Shown here: in pieces, positions 1 to 10,366 of the stretch
How positions within the stretch are numbered: the first letter of the stretch is position 1
How the letters are laid out: every line of letters starts with the position of its first letter
From: Calocera cornea HHB12733
Taxonomy: Eukaryota; Basidiomycota; Dacrymycetes; Dacrymycetales; Dacrymycetaceae
DNA: 64,000 bases
Direction of reading: 5' to 3'
Assembly (NCBI GenBank): GCA_001632435.1
Contig: KV423998.1
Location: 5,859-69,858 of the forward strand
Translations under genes and position numbers: made by a program
The notes under the pieces: generated by a model
Databases searched by the model: none
Seen by the model: only the letters and a program-made list of their open reading frames with translations
Told to the model about the DNA's origin: nothing

Positions 1-1448
1 CCCTTCTGGGCCTCGGCACTCGCCCTCCGCCGCGTCCGGCTCACCGTCTCCCTCCCCCGCATGTCCACACACCCCGCGCGTGCCGCTCCAACTCCCCCCG
101 GGAGCGTCCTCTCCCACCTGGCCCATCCGGACGGGGACGGGGACGGGGACGGGGACGGGGACGTGCTGCTGCTCACGAAGGAGGTGACGACGAACGCGCA
201 GGGCTTCTTCGACGAGCGGATCACCGTCCCCTGGGACAAGCTCGTCTCCGGCCTGCGCCGCGCGGGGGCAGACCTTGCCCGCCTCGCGAGTGTCCAAGTC
301 CGCGCGGAGATGGTGCCCCTCCCCCTGGAGCCAGCCGCGCAGCTCAGCAGCGCCGAACCGCCGCAACCGCAACCGCAGCCGCAGTCGCACCCAACGCAGC
401 TCTCCCCGCCGCTCGCGTACCCCATCCCGCCCGCGCCCTCCCTCCGCGTCATATCAGACATCGACGACACGGTCAAGCACACGGGCGTCCTGCTGGGCGC
501 CAAGCAGGTCTTCCACAACGTCTTCGTCAGGCACCTCGATGAGCTCGTCCTGGACGGCGTCGCGCAGTGGTACAGGGAGATGGAGGCCTGGGGCCTCGGG
601 TTCCATTATGTCGTACGTGCTCCTTGGGCTCTGCTCTAAACGGGGCGAGGTGGGCTGATGGGATCGAGGCGCAGTCCAACTCCCCGTACGAGCTCCTCCC
701 GGTCATCAACGACTTCTTCGAGCTCGCCGGGCTGCCGCATGGTGGGCACCCAGCGCACCACTGCTGCAGGAATGCTGATAGCTTTCCAGGCTCGATGAAA
801 CTAAAGTACTACTCCCCCTCCGCCGTCTTCACCGGCTTGTGGGACTCGGCCGCCGAGCGCAAGCGCGCCGGCGTCGTCGAGGTGCTCGACGCCTTCCCCA
901 CCGCCAAGTTCATCCTCATCGGCGACACGGGCGAGCAGGACATGGAGCTGTATGTGCAGCTGGCGCAGGAGCGCCCGGCCCAGGTCGTCGCCATCTTCCT
1001 CCGGGACGTCACCCCGCCCTCCTGGACAGAGGGCGAGGACGTGGTCCAGGAACAACAGAGGCGGCCCTTCCCCCGCTCCCTCTCCGCCCTCTCCCTCGCC
1101 TCCACCGCATCCCTCAGCGCCTCCTTGCCAGTGGGCGGCTCGCCGCTCGCCTCCCCGACGCTGGACGCGTACAAGCCCCGCAGATCCACTCCGTCCACTC
1201 CGCCCTCGCCCGCGGCACAGCCCACACCCCAGTCACCAGCGATGCCCTCGAGCGTCGCCTACCTGTCCCAGGCAGCCGCCCAGCAGCCCGCGCCAATCGC
1301 ACAGCTCAAGGCGGCCGACGCGTGGCGCACCCGCCTCGCCGCCGCCAAGAAGGCCGTCCCGCAGGGGGTCGTGTTCAGGATCTTTAGGAGCGTGGACGAG
1401 TGCGCGGAGTGGAGGGGCCTCGTGGAACGGTACGCTGGGGGGTTGTAG
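1..1448 (+). CDS. APP1: App1-type phosphatidate phosphatase, 3' part
   Basis: The gene enters from beyond the left edge, since the frame is open from base 1. Exons are about 1-612, 675-741 and 790-1448 (TAG stop). The App1 catalytic domain (DUF2183, HAD-like) is clear: the nucleophile motif SDIDDTVK at about 450-475, then SNSPYELLP, LKYYSPSAVF and the acidic motif ILIGDTGEQD near 910-940. Family members dephosphorylate phosphatidate to diacylglycerol and in yeast act at actin patches and endocytic sites. The catalytic core is followed by a low-complexity Ser/Pro tail (about 1060-1300). Upstream of the core is an Asp-Gly repeat and a Gln/Pro run. The N-terminal part of the protein is missing. 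The family call is firm; the substrate is inferred from the family. Confidence 0.88.
130..165 (+). repeat. GACGGG hexanucleotide tract in APP1
   Basis: Five perfect GACGGG units followed by GACGTG, in frame, encode an Asp-Gly run. It lies in a poorly conserved loop ahead of the catalytic domain, so its length probably varies between strains. Confidence 0.85.
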
Positions 1449-2208
1449 CGGTTGAATGCCGGTGACGCGGGGACTCGCGAGTGGTGACAGACAAGTTCGG
1501 TTCTGACTTGGATGGAGATATAGATGTGTACCCGCCGTTGCCTAATGCGTCCCGGGCGCTGTGAGGGGGGATGTAGCCTACCTGTATACCTACTGTAGTT
1601 CACTTATAAGGAGCACTGAGAGACGCGTAATGTACTCATGACCACAAATTTCTCAACTCACCCCGATTCGAAAGCAACACAATGGGACATTGGGGGTGCT
1701 CAAACCGGCAGCTCTCTTATTAAACAACGTATGTGAGTAGCAAGCCGGAATCTCAGTGACGTTCGGATGACCGTGCTCGATCTTCCGAGGCTCTCTAGGC
1801 ATTTCCGCGGCGCAGGAAATGTTGCACAAGCCACCGGATGCTCCACAAGCATGCTGTTGTACTAACTATATGGAGTAGGAGCTTGCCAGTTTGGACATTT
1901 CGAGCTCCCCATCAGATAAGAAGCGCGGATGGTGTGACGTGCACCCATAGCAGGCTCGTGGATCAGAACGCGCACTGGAAACATCAAGGCGCCCGTTCTC
2001 TGCGTGCCATCCTAGACCCATACCGCCTACGTGTTCATTGTGAGCGGTGCTGAAGGACGGGGCGGGAATTCTGCAGCACATCATGCGCTGGTGATGTCCG
2101 TCTTCGGGTACGCATATATAGTTCTCAACCGCACTTCAATGTCAACGCTCCAAGCACTCGATCAAACAGCTCGAACAACACGCAGCACCTTCAAGTTCCA
2201 TCCTCTCC
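1449..2208. other. Intergenic region
   Basis: It holds the 3' flank of APP1 and the promoter of the secreted-protein gene. The base composition drops from GC-rich to mixed after about 1600. No gene with a coherent exon chain was found; short open frames here have no family features. Confidence 0.6.
2113..2120 (+). promoter_or_regulatory. TATA box of small secreted protein gene
   Basis: CATATATA lies about 90 bases before the ATG at 2209. That spacing leaves room for a short 5' UTR and is typical of strongly expressed fungal genes. Confidence 0.55.
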
Positions 2209-2764
2209 ATGAAGCTCTCTGCTCTCCTGGCCGTGACAGCGCTCTGCGGGCTCTCGCTCGCCCAGTCCTCCTTGCTGGTCCTAACGCCCGCAGCCGTAGT
2301 AACGTGTCGTACGCCTTTCACTGCACCGCAGCCAAACCACCTACCAGTGCATTGACATAGGGATCAGAGGATACCCTTCTGGCGTGGGGCGGCGGTCAGG
2401 CGCCCTTCTACGTGTCGATTATACCTGGAGGTCAGGTCTCGGCTCAGCCAGTACGTCCTGCTGGAGCGCTATCGTTTGCTACGTGGGGTAACGAGATGCC
2501 ACAGATCGAGAGCTTCCCCGCGACCTCGGCGAGCAATATTGACTGGCTGGTCAACCTGGCGGCTGGCACGTCCATGTGCGTTTTCGTAAAGCTGATTACG
2601 TCTGTTATATCTGACACACTCTTTCATAGCTCCATTCAGGTCACGGATGCTGCTGGTTGGATCGCTTACTCATCGCCCGTAAGCCCTCACGTCTTCGGCT
2701 TAGAGCACCCTCTGAGAAGTGCCAGGTCACTGTCCAAGCTGGTACCAGCACGAGCTGCTTGTGA
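2209..2764 (+). CDS. Small secreted protein (113 aa)
   Basis: Five exons: 2209-2308, 2368-2450, 2505-2575, 2630-2678 and 2726-2764, which sum to 342 bases in frame. The protein opens with a clear signal peptide (MKLSALLAVTALCGLSLAQ). The mature part reads as a compact beta-rich domain, with a Trp-Gly-Gly-Gly turn, PFYVSIIPGG, then a Trp-containing strand and TDAAGWIAYSSP. It matches in style the small secreted proteins common in wood-decay and litter Agaricomycetes, in which LAWGGGQAPF-like and NLAAGTS-like motifs recur. No catalytic residues are visible. Two cysteines (VTCQ and the C-terminal STSCL) could form one disulfide. The role is unknown; an extracellular carbohydrate-binding or surface function is possible but not shown. 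The internal exon joins agree with the conserved pattern, so the model is fairly safe. Confidence 0.78.
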
Positions 2765-3120
2765 AACCAATGTGAAAGTAGCTCAGGGATTACATCAATG
2801 TCATAGCACGTGCTTTTGCTCATCTGAATGAGAGTCAACAGCAGAGCAAGAACTACAGTATTTAGAGAAGCAGGGCAGTGGGCCAAGCGGCTAAGACATA
2901 GGTCCCTGACGGTGACGTCATGGCCACCCCTATCCAGCGGGTCCCTGGCAACTCGGCGCCCCACGCCTTATCCGCAGTCACTCTCGCCAAGGTACTTGTA
3001 GTCGTGTTATTGTTAACTCGCTTGAAGAGGACGAAACGACCCAAGCCGGTTGCACAGAACGATCACCTACAGAATAGTTGACCATTTGTACCCATCATCC
3101 TCAAAGTCCGACACTCTCGA
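2765..3120. other. Intergenic region
   Basis: It separates two plus-strand genes. I see no exon chain, repeat or RNA gene in it. Confidence 0.5.
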
Positions 3121-3605
3121 ATGGCCCTCTTCCCCATGGCCACAACCCTCATGAACGCCATCCGTGAAGAAGCAACAATTGCAACCACCAGTGCCGCAGC
3201 CGGCGCATCCCACTCCGTAGCAGGCACCAGTGCAAGCGTGGCCGTCGCTGGGCGGACAGCGCTGGCCCATACGGTGGAGCGAGGCGTGGGGATGCAGGTC
3301 AGGGAGCAGGTTGCCACCAGTGAGTCCATCTTTCGGTATTGGCACTGCGGAGCTGATACGGACATGAAGTGACAACAGTATCGAGAACACTAGACGCGGT
3401 CCCGCTCTCGCAAGCCACCAACCCCGTCCTCCGCTCCGAGTCTTCCGTTCTGCCAGGGGCGATCGCGAACGACCTCTCGACGTCCGTGCGGGCGCAGGTA
3501 GAGAACGCGATGCAGCAGGGTGTGGAGGAAGTCGTAGACCATGAGCTGAACGGGAGAGGTGGGGTGACGAGTAGTGTCATGGCCGGCTTGAGTGCAAAGC
3601 AGTAG
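3121..3605 (+). CDS. Hypothetical protein (141 aa)
   Basis: Two exons, 3121-3319 and 3379-3605, joined by a 59-base GTGAGT...CAG intron that keeps the frame. The protein is rich in Ala, Thr and Val, with no signal peptide and no membrane segment. It has a probable helical C-terminal half (SVRAQVENAMQQGVEEVVD). I do not recognise a family. It ends 187 bases from the convergent stop of the sorting nexin gene. The ATG context and intron are reasonable, but without a homologue the first exon could be wrong. A spurious gene cannot be fully excluded. Confidence 0.5.
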
Positions 3606-3792
3606 ACCCGATATCCAGCGGGTTTCGTATTGCATGCTGTACCTCCCTTCAACCCCGATACCCCGGCTATGTACGACCGCGACGCATATATTGATATGTC
3701 CATACTGTACAATAACATACACGTTATCATGCCGCCTCTGCCCATAAAGTTCACGAGTCCAGAGACGACACTCGACAGAAGCATTGCGCTAA

Positions 3793-5858
3793 TTATGCCG
3801 CTGGCGCCGGGGCCGGCGGGCGGGTGGCCACAGGACTTCCGGGCCGATTCGGATGCGGCTCGATCTGGTCGATGGCGGCTTTCGCCTCCTGCCACGCGTC
3901 CATGTTCTGCTTGCACCACTCGCGGTGCGTGCGCGCGAGGGAGAGGCACATGTCGCGCAGGTCGGCGACCTTTTGCCGCTGGAAACGGTCCAGGTCCGCT
4001 TGGATCGTCTGGGAGGCGTAGCGCAAGTCCTGGGCCGAAGCCTGTAGCGCATCCTCGAGCTGTGTCAAACGCGACAGCATCAGCACTAGTTCTGACTCAA
4101 AGGCCGCCAGGGCTCACCTGTGAGATCTGCTCGCGCGTCTTGCTGATACTGTTCCTCCGCGCCGCCTCCGGATCCACATCCATAATGCCCTGGATCGAAT
4201 GCGAGAGCGTGTTGAGCAGGCCAAATCCACCCGTCCGTCTCTTTGATGCTGGCGGCGGCGCAGCGCGAGTCACAGACCCAGATGGGAACGGTGACTCTCC
4301 CTCCTCCTCGGGCTCCTGGGATGCCTCCGGCGTCTCGACATCACCATCGGATGATGACCGATGTGCAGCTGTCGGCGTCTCGACATGCAAACTGCCGGTC
4401 AGCGCACTGTCCAACCGCTTCGCCTCTGCCTCATTCCGTTCTAGCTCCTCCAGCGCCTCGCGCTTGTTGTCCAGAAGCTCCTGCGTGAGCTCATACTGGA
4501 GATGTTTCTGATGCCGGTATGTGAGAAGCTTCTTGATAATGCCTGCAAACTGGGTGTACTCTTGCAGGGGTTCATACCATGTCTGCTCTAGCTCTTGCAG
4601 CTATCTACGCATTAGTACTGGGGAATATGTGCATGTATGCGCGTGCTCACAAGACGCGCGGTCGACATATATGTGGCATCGACTGCCTGTCCAGTTTTCT
4701 CCATCGCATTCGCCAATGTACCAGTCTCCGTCAAACTGAACCCGTTCAGGGCGGCGCCAAGCTCAGAGTTATCATGGGAGTAATCTACACGCGATACCTC
4801 AGTATTGTGCAGTGAACTGGGCCTCAAGAATACTCACCACTCCACCGCTTCATACTCCTCCTCGTAACCTTCTCCATAGTCCCGCTCAAATGGTTCGCAA
4901 ACTTGTTCGTGAATGCCTCGGAATCCAAGAACCGCTGGTCCGGCCGGCGCAAAGGCTGTGCAGCGGAAGGCGTCGGTATGGCCGCGTAGACGGCGGCGTA
5001 GCTGCTGTCGGCTGGGTCATGTGCTGGTGCCTTGAGTGGGTTCTTGGGCAATTGGGAGAGGGGAGGAGAGTGCAGGACCTCAGACTAGGCGCATTGAGCC
5101 TCAGTCGTCAACAAAGACATAGACATAGGTTGCTTACCCATGACACGTCGCGATCAAGGAACCGATGGAATACATGCTCATTCGACAAAATCGGGTGCTT
5201 CGCAACCCGATTGAGGAACACCTGGAGCATACGTTTCCTTCTCGCGATCATAGCCGCGTCCTCCTTGGCCTTGTTCTGCTTGACCGCGTACTCGCCAATG
5301 GACTGCTTCAGGGGTATGGGCGGGATGATCAACGTGGGGTATAGCTTGATTAGGCTGTTCCGCAGCGACTCGAACTCGGAGTAGCGTCGGCGGGCTTCGA
5401 CGTTCTGTGATTGATGTCAGCAAGTGGTGCACTGGCAAACACTATCGGTGCTCACTCCTGTCCGAATAACATATACGATATACGATGAAGATGAGCCTTC
5501 TGACGTCTTGAGTGCGTCGGTGATCTGCGTGCATGCATATGAGCTCCAGACTGCGCACGATATACACGTAACCTACCTGAATCTCGACATCCTCCCCCGA
5601 GTGCAGCCACATATCACGCGTGCAACAAGGTTCGCTCTTGGGCGCGGCAGGGAACGCGGCCTTGTACGGAGAGGGGAACGGCTTGTTGGTCGTCGGCAGC
5701 GGGCTAATGGTCATGCTCGTCTTTGCAGACTGGGTCGCGGTGCCAGATTCTTCCTCCTCATCACCGACTGCAGGCGAGTCGGAGCTGGCGCTCTCGTCGA
5801 TGGCGGGGGACACGTCGTCCTCCGTTCTGAAGGGGTTTATGTCCTCTTCTGGATCCAT
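3793..5858 (-). CDS. SNX41: Sorting nexin, Snx41/Atg20 type (PX-BAR), 580 aa
   Basis: Seven exons on the minus strand: 5577-5858, 5456-5524, 5138-5404, 4838-5078, 4651-4784, 4118-4600 and 3793-4059, total 1743 bases in frame. An acidic N-terminus is followed by a PX domain (about residues 95-210) with the phosphoinositide-binding RRYSEFESLR motif and the Pro-rich loop IIPPIPLKQS. A long BAR-like helical region follows (MEKVTRR, SELGAALNGFSL, EKTGQAVDATYMS, YRHQKHLQYELTQELL). Yeast relatives pair with Snx4 for retrieval from endosomes and for selective autophagy. A Ser/Pro/Glu-rich insert around residues 400-480 interrupts the last BAR helix, which is common in fungal members. The start at MDPEED is chosen over an upstream in-frame Met because the intervening sequence is low-complexity and not family-like. 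Snx41 versus Atg20 cannot be separated by eye. Confidence 0.85.
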
Positions 5859-6219
5859 GGCGGTCAATGTGAGCGGGGATGGTGTCCAAGAAGGAAGGGG
5901 TTGGTGAGAAGGAAGAGGCGGGGGGATGAGGATGAAGCGCGGCCGAAGAGGGTACTCTGAAAGGCAAGGGCCGTAACGCAGCAGCCGCAGTGCGACGCTG
6001 CTCCGGACAACCGCGGCGTCAGTCACGTTCCAGGGGACGCGCCACCCCGCCGCCCAACAGCCTCCGTTGAGGGTCCTTCACCGCGAATTTCGCCTCGAGC
6101 TCATCGTGCACAACGGCGACCCCACCGCACGCCGTGCCCTCCCACTCTTTGGCCCATCGTACATGCCAGATGGTCTCTGCCACTGCTGAAGAAAATCTCG
6201 ACTGACTATATGTGCATAT
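5859..6219. promoter_or_regulatory. Divergent promoter, SNX41 and helical protein gene
   Basis: This 361-base gap lies between two divergent start codons. A TATA-like string (catatat) lies only about 10 bases before the ATG at 6220, too close to be the TATA box for that start, so the real one is unidentified. Confidence 0.4.
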
Positions 6220-8670
6220 ATGATACGTTTGTTTGTGCGTCGACTTCGACCGCCGATTTCGCGAGCATGGCATGCGACCGCTCGCGTTGCCTGGCCAGAC
6301 CGACCACCGGACCTCAGCTCAGCAGAGGACCTCGACTTAGCTGGATACGACCCACCACAAGACCTCGATTCAGCACAGGACCTTGACTTAGCTGGACACA
6401 GCCCACCACAAAACCTCGACTCAGCACACGACCCTTCCTCAGCAGCGGCCGGGTCCCATTTTTTGAGAAGTATTAAAGATCGGATGTTCGGTAGCGACCC
6501 CGACTCGGAAAATGTACCCGAGGTGAATTCCATGATCTGGAGATCATGTTCCATCAGTCTGATGCCTTTGCAGGGCTCAATCGACATCCGTGATGTGTTC
6601 AGCACAGACACCCCCCGACCCGCGCCTCTCGAACAAGAGTATGCCGAGGGCAGTCGACGCATTGGCGACAAGGGTGTCAAACTGCCGAAGAACGCCTCTG
6701 CCGCCTACGCCTTGGTTCCCGAGCGCCTCCGCCCCATATTCATCATGGAGAACAAGAGCTGGAGGAGGCACATCCGGTGGCTCGCCTCGCCCGAGAATCC
6801 CGAGCCACTCACCAACCCGGAGGTCATCCTGGTGCTCTGTGCTTTTCTCATGAATGTGCAGAGTCATCCACGAGCGATGCGCGTCCTCGCCGAGGTTGCC
6901 GAGGCGCGCCCCGGTTGTCTGAAGGACCTCCTGACGCTGGACACGATCGAGACGCTACTGCATGCGGCCGAGAGAGGCGCCGCGTACAACTTCATGGCAA
7001 CATTGATCGCCTTGATGTTCCGTCTTTATTTTCCCAGTCACGCACAACACTGGCCTGTCGTTCAATTCCGAGACGCCCACTTGTTACCCAAAATTGACTT
7101 GGACGCTTGGATAGGACACTCGACCATCTCGACGGCGCCTTCGTCTGCTGGGGAGGCAGATCAAGTGTTGTCGGGCTCAGAGAAACATGAACCGATCCAA
7201 TCCCTCAGCGAGACGCAGATGGCTGTTGTATCAAGGATATGCCGCTTCATGCTGGACATACTCTACGAGCGGCACCACTATACGGAGCTGATCCAATTCC
7301 ACGAGGACATGTGTCGCTGCGGTATCCCGTCGTCTGAGAAATCGTACGGCCGTGTTCTTTCGGCGCACTTTCGCTGGTTCCTGTACCCCGACGTCTTTGT
7401 TCAGCCTGACAAGATCGTCACATTTCCCATGTTCATGAAGAGGATCCAGGCGACAATGGAGGATATGTCGCGGGCCGGCATCTACGCCAATTCGTTAACG
7501 CGTTCGACCCTCCTGACCGGGTTCACCCGTTGCCTAATCAGGTCCCACCCCAGAGACCTGCGCGAAAGATGGGCTGTCATCGGGCCACCCTTGATGCGCT
7601 TACGCTCGTCTGCTCACGGCAGCACTATGTTACGCGTCCAGTGGACGGAAGTGCTCCTTGAATGGGAGGAGGCGCGTATGCGCCGTTTTCGTTTCCAAAA
7701 GTACAGACTGGGAGTAGAACCCGACCCACCCTCGGAGATGGAAACTACTCTGATGAAATGGTTCTCCGAGACCTTCAAGGCGGTTCAAGAGAGCTTGAGA
7801 GTCACTGGACGCAACCCGTCCTCCTGGGAACAGCTCACCCTCATACAAGTGGATAATGAGATAAAGATCTGCGCCCTCAACATGCGGGCTGCCCTCATGC
7901 AAGGCGACACAGAATTTGACACCGCCGTATACTGGCTGCAGCAGCTCAAGTCAGGCTACGAGCACGGCATGAAGCGCCTGCAACTTTTTGAGAACCACTA
8001 TTCTACCTCTCTGCAACGGGATATGGACGCGCGCTTCGAGTCGTCCATGATGCGGTTTGTCAGTTGGGCCATAGACCGAGGGCGCCTGGACCACGTGCTC
8101 GGCGCGCTCAGTTTCTCCGGCTACATGAAGAATACCTATCAATTCCTCGGGCTATGGCATCGAGTATTCCCGTTGGTGGCCCGGAAAAATTACGGCTGGG
8201 ATGATCCTCGCGGCCCTCGCAAGGCGCTGCAGACACTGGTTGGTGCTGTCGACGCACATCGGGCATTCGGCGTCATCCATCGGAAGACGGGACCCGATCA
8301 CCGAATCGGGAATGTCTTCAGGAACACCAAGGATCACAACGTGTACGCATACCTCATTTGGACAGCGATCGTGGGTTCTGCGTCGCACCAGAGCCTGCTG
8401 ACCGCCATCCGATATCCGGATTCAGACGCTCCGGCACGAGTCAAGTTTCTCCGGGACGTCTTCAAACGCCTTGCCGTGGATCCGCCCGACAAGATCTGGT
8501 CTTTGCAGTCATCCAACCTCGTGGACTTGTGTCGGATAAAGGGGGAGGAGTTAGAGCAGGCCGATTTGGATCGTGCGCAATGGCTGTTTAATTTTGAGCC
8601 TATCTTCGATCCAAATGATGATGGCACATTCAGATTTTTTGGGGTTAAGTTCAACAGGAATAATAGATAG
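6220..8670 (+). CDS. Probable mitochondrial helical-repeat protein (816 aa)
   Basis: This is a single uninterrupted frame, unusual in this intron-rich window. The first 27 residues (MIRLFVRRLRPPISRAWHA) are basic, lack acidic residues and look like a mitochondrial targeting sequence. A duplicated 17-residue Asp/Leu-rich unit follows, then from about residue 160 a long, mostly helical region without membrane segments (for example PEVILVLCAFLMNVQSHP, ERHHYTELIQFHEDMCRCGI). The pattern of paired helices and intron-free structure recalls fungal pentatricopeptide-type factors that act on mitochondrial RNAs. I cannot mark individual 35-residue repeats with confidence. Function is therefore not assigned. 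The start could be questioned because a TATA-like string lies directly before it, but the next Met would remove the presequence. Confidence 0.7.
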   Translation: MIRLFVRRLRPPISRAWHATARVAWPDRPPDLSSAEDLDLAGYDPPQDLDSAQDLDLAGHSPPQNLDSAHDPSSAAAGSHFLRSIKDRMFGSDPDSENVPEVNSMIWRSCSISLMPLQGSIDIRDVFSTDTPRPAPLEQEYAEGSRRIGDKGVKLPKNASAAYALVPERLRPIFIMENKSWRRHIRWLASPENPEPLTNPEVILVLCAFLMNVQSHPRAMRVLAEVAEARPGCLKDLLTLDTIETLLHAAERGAAYNFMATLIALMFRLYFPSHAQHWPVVQFRDAHLLPKIDLDAWIGHSTISTAPSSAGEADQVLSGSEKHEPIQSLSETQMAVVSRICRFMLDILYERHHYTELIQFHEDMCRCGIPSSEKSYGRVLSAHFRWFLYPDVFVQPDKIVTFPMFMKRIQATMEDMSRAGIYANSLTRSTLLTGFTRCLIRSHPRDLRERWAVIGPPLMRLRSSAHGSTMLRVQWTEVLLEWEEARMRRFRFQKYRLGVEPDPPSEMETTLMKWFSETFKAVQESLRVTGRNPSSWEQLTLIQVDNEIKICALNMRAALMQGDTEFDTAVYWLQQLKSGYEHGMKRLQLFENHYSTSLQRDMDARFESSMMRFVSWAIDRGRLDHVLGALSFSGYMKNTYQFLGLWHRVFPLVARKNYGWDDPRGPRKALQTLVGAVDAHRAFGVIHRKTGPDHRIGNVFRNTKDHNVYAYLIWTAIVGSASHQSLLTAIRYPDSDAPARVKFLRDVFKRLAVDPPDKIWSLQSSNLVDLCRIKGEELEQADLDRAQWLFNFEPIFDPNDDGTFRFFGVKFNRNNR
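6328..6429 (+). repeat. Two tandem 51-bp units in coding sequence
   Basis: Units 6328-6378 and 6379-6429 each encode 17 residues (DLDLAGYDPPQDLDSAQ, then DLDLAGHSPPQNLDSAH). They lie just after the presumed targeting peptide. The two copies differ at only a few bases, suggesting recent slippage duplication. Confidence 0.9.
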
Positions 8671-8870
8671 ATACAAACGCATGTGTACGATAGTATTGCA
8701 TAACACCTAACGTTAATCATAGCGAGATGTCACGGCTGCATCATAATGTGCCCTAGACAATAGGCAATTTGAGCCACCGGAAGTCCTATCGAACAGCAAT
8801 CCATGCCAAAGCATGGAGCCGTCCTGGCCCAACCACCGCACGAACCATTTCAGCAAGTAGAACCTCATGC

Positions 8871-9863
8871 CTACTGCTTGGTTTCAGGATCCTGATCTTC
8901 CTTCAGCTTCTCAGCTATGATCTTTCCACCGACCTTTGCGAAGTGTGAGCTGAATGAAAAGGCAAACAAACGAGATACTCACATTTCTGATATTCATCGC
9001 GGCCCGCTCGATCCCCCTCTCCCTGCTTTGCTTGTAATACATCAACGCCTCTTCAAGGCGCCCACCTAGATGCCGGCGGTTTGAACAGGAAATGGAAACA
9101 CAGGAAAGGTTCACGTACTTGCCTCAAGAACAGCCGCCAGGTTGAAGGCGATTTCGGGATCTTCAGGGGCTAAACTGTGGGCGACTCTGCAAAGGCCTCA
9201 GATCACCAATCAATGTGCTCTTATACGCAATAACCTACTGGAGATGTTTGAGGGCGAGCTCTGGGCGAGAGTGGGGAGACATGATGTACGCAGACGCCAG
9301 ATCTATCGGTCCCGACAATCAGGACAATCGGGCGCGGAGCGCTATGAAGATGGATCTCGTACTCGTATGTGCATCAGCACTTCGCGGCTCCATGTCAATC
9401 GACTCTAGCCATGCTTCGATGGCAGCATCATATTCCTCTGAATGATAGAATAAGTAGTGGTCCGGATGCTCGACAGTACAAGTGATCCTCACTGGCATGG
9501 TATCGTATGACTCCCAGGTTGTACAATGTATGGGCTGTGCGACGGATCTGCACGCTTCGTTCGTAGCATTTTGTGGCTCCTTCGAGATCCCCTTCCTCAA
9601 GCTTCTGCGTGCCTTCTTCTAGTGCCTTGATAGCTTCCATGTCCGTCGGATCGGTAAAGGATGGCGCCGGTGCTGAAGATGCAAAACCTGAGAGCACGGG
9701 AGCTTGTTGAACAACCGCCTCAAAGCAATGTTAAAAAGGGCAAGTTACGCTGTGTCAATGGCCTAGAAGTCCGCGAGACCCTCGCGAGGCATCGCGGTGC
9801 CGCCCTGACGAGTCCTCGTGTTGCCTGACGCGAAATAGTGGAAGACAAGACACGGGCAAACAT
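8871..9863 (-). CDS. Mitochondrial TPR protein (220 aa)
   Basis: Seven exons on the minus strand: 9749-9863, 9493-9687, 9363-9437, 9239-9302, 9119-9186, 8983-9065 and 8871-8933, total 663 bases in frame. The first exon encodes an arginine-rich presequence (MFARVLSSTISRQATRG...) ending near QRFASSAP, like a processing-peptidase site. The rest consists of tetratricopeptide repeats: EGTQKLEEGDLEGATKCYER, LYNLGVIRYHA, EYDAAIEAWLESIDMEP, LAPEDPEIAFNLAAVLEA and GRLEEALMYYKQSRERG. The last exon encodes a short charged tail (KIIAEKLKEDQD). TPR arrays bind partner proteins; a chaperone or assembly role in mitochondria is inferred. An alternative acceptor for exon 2 at 9702 is also in frame and would add five residues. 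Confidence 0.8.
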
Positions 9864-10366
9864 AGTTCTGAGCTGAGATGTGACAGGTTGGATCGCAGAT
9901 ATTGAACACTTTTGTTGCCTTTAGAGCCAGAAGGTTTGGAGCGGATCAGGCACAATAAAAATCGCGGCGTTAATCCCTGGCTTGCGGCGGAGCGAGTGGA
10001 CAGGTGTTGCGGAGGAACCTGAAGAGTCGTTCGCGCAAAGAACTTTTTACTTCCGCGGCTGTCCCGCTGTCCTGTGATAAGCGCTTGGGCACTTATTAGG
10101 GACTGTGAAGGCGATGATCAACGATCAAGACAGTCTTATTTGGTTCATCTTTACACAATTTCCTTTGTATATATGTATTGTACAGCCCTTGCCTTCGGTC
10201 TTTTTTCTTCTCCTGTCTCTCTTCTGTATCCGGTATAGACATCAGCGTTCGTGAGGGTCCGTGCATATCATAACAACACAACAGCGGCAGCTTGCTTCCA
10301 TTCTTGCCCCAAGAAAACGATACAACACCGGTCGCTCGGTTGGCCGAGTCCGTGTCCACTTTCGGT
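9864..10366. other. Intergenic region
   Basis: It contains the promoter of the TPR gene (transcribed leftwards) and the 3' flank of the Smr gene. A T/C-rich stretch at about 10195-10225 may be part of a 3' end signal. No other gene was seen. Confidence 0.5.
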
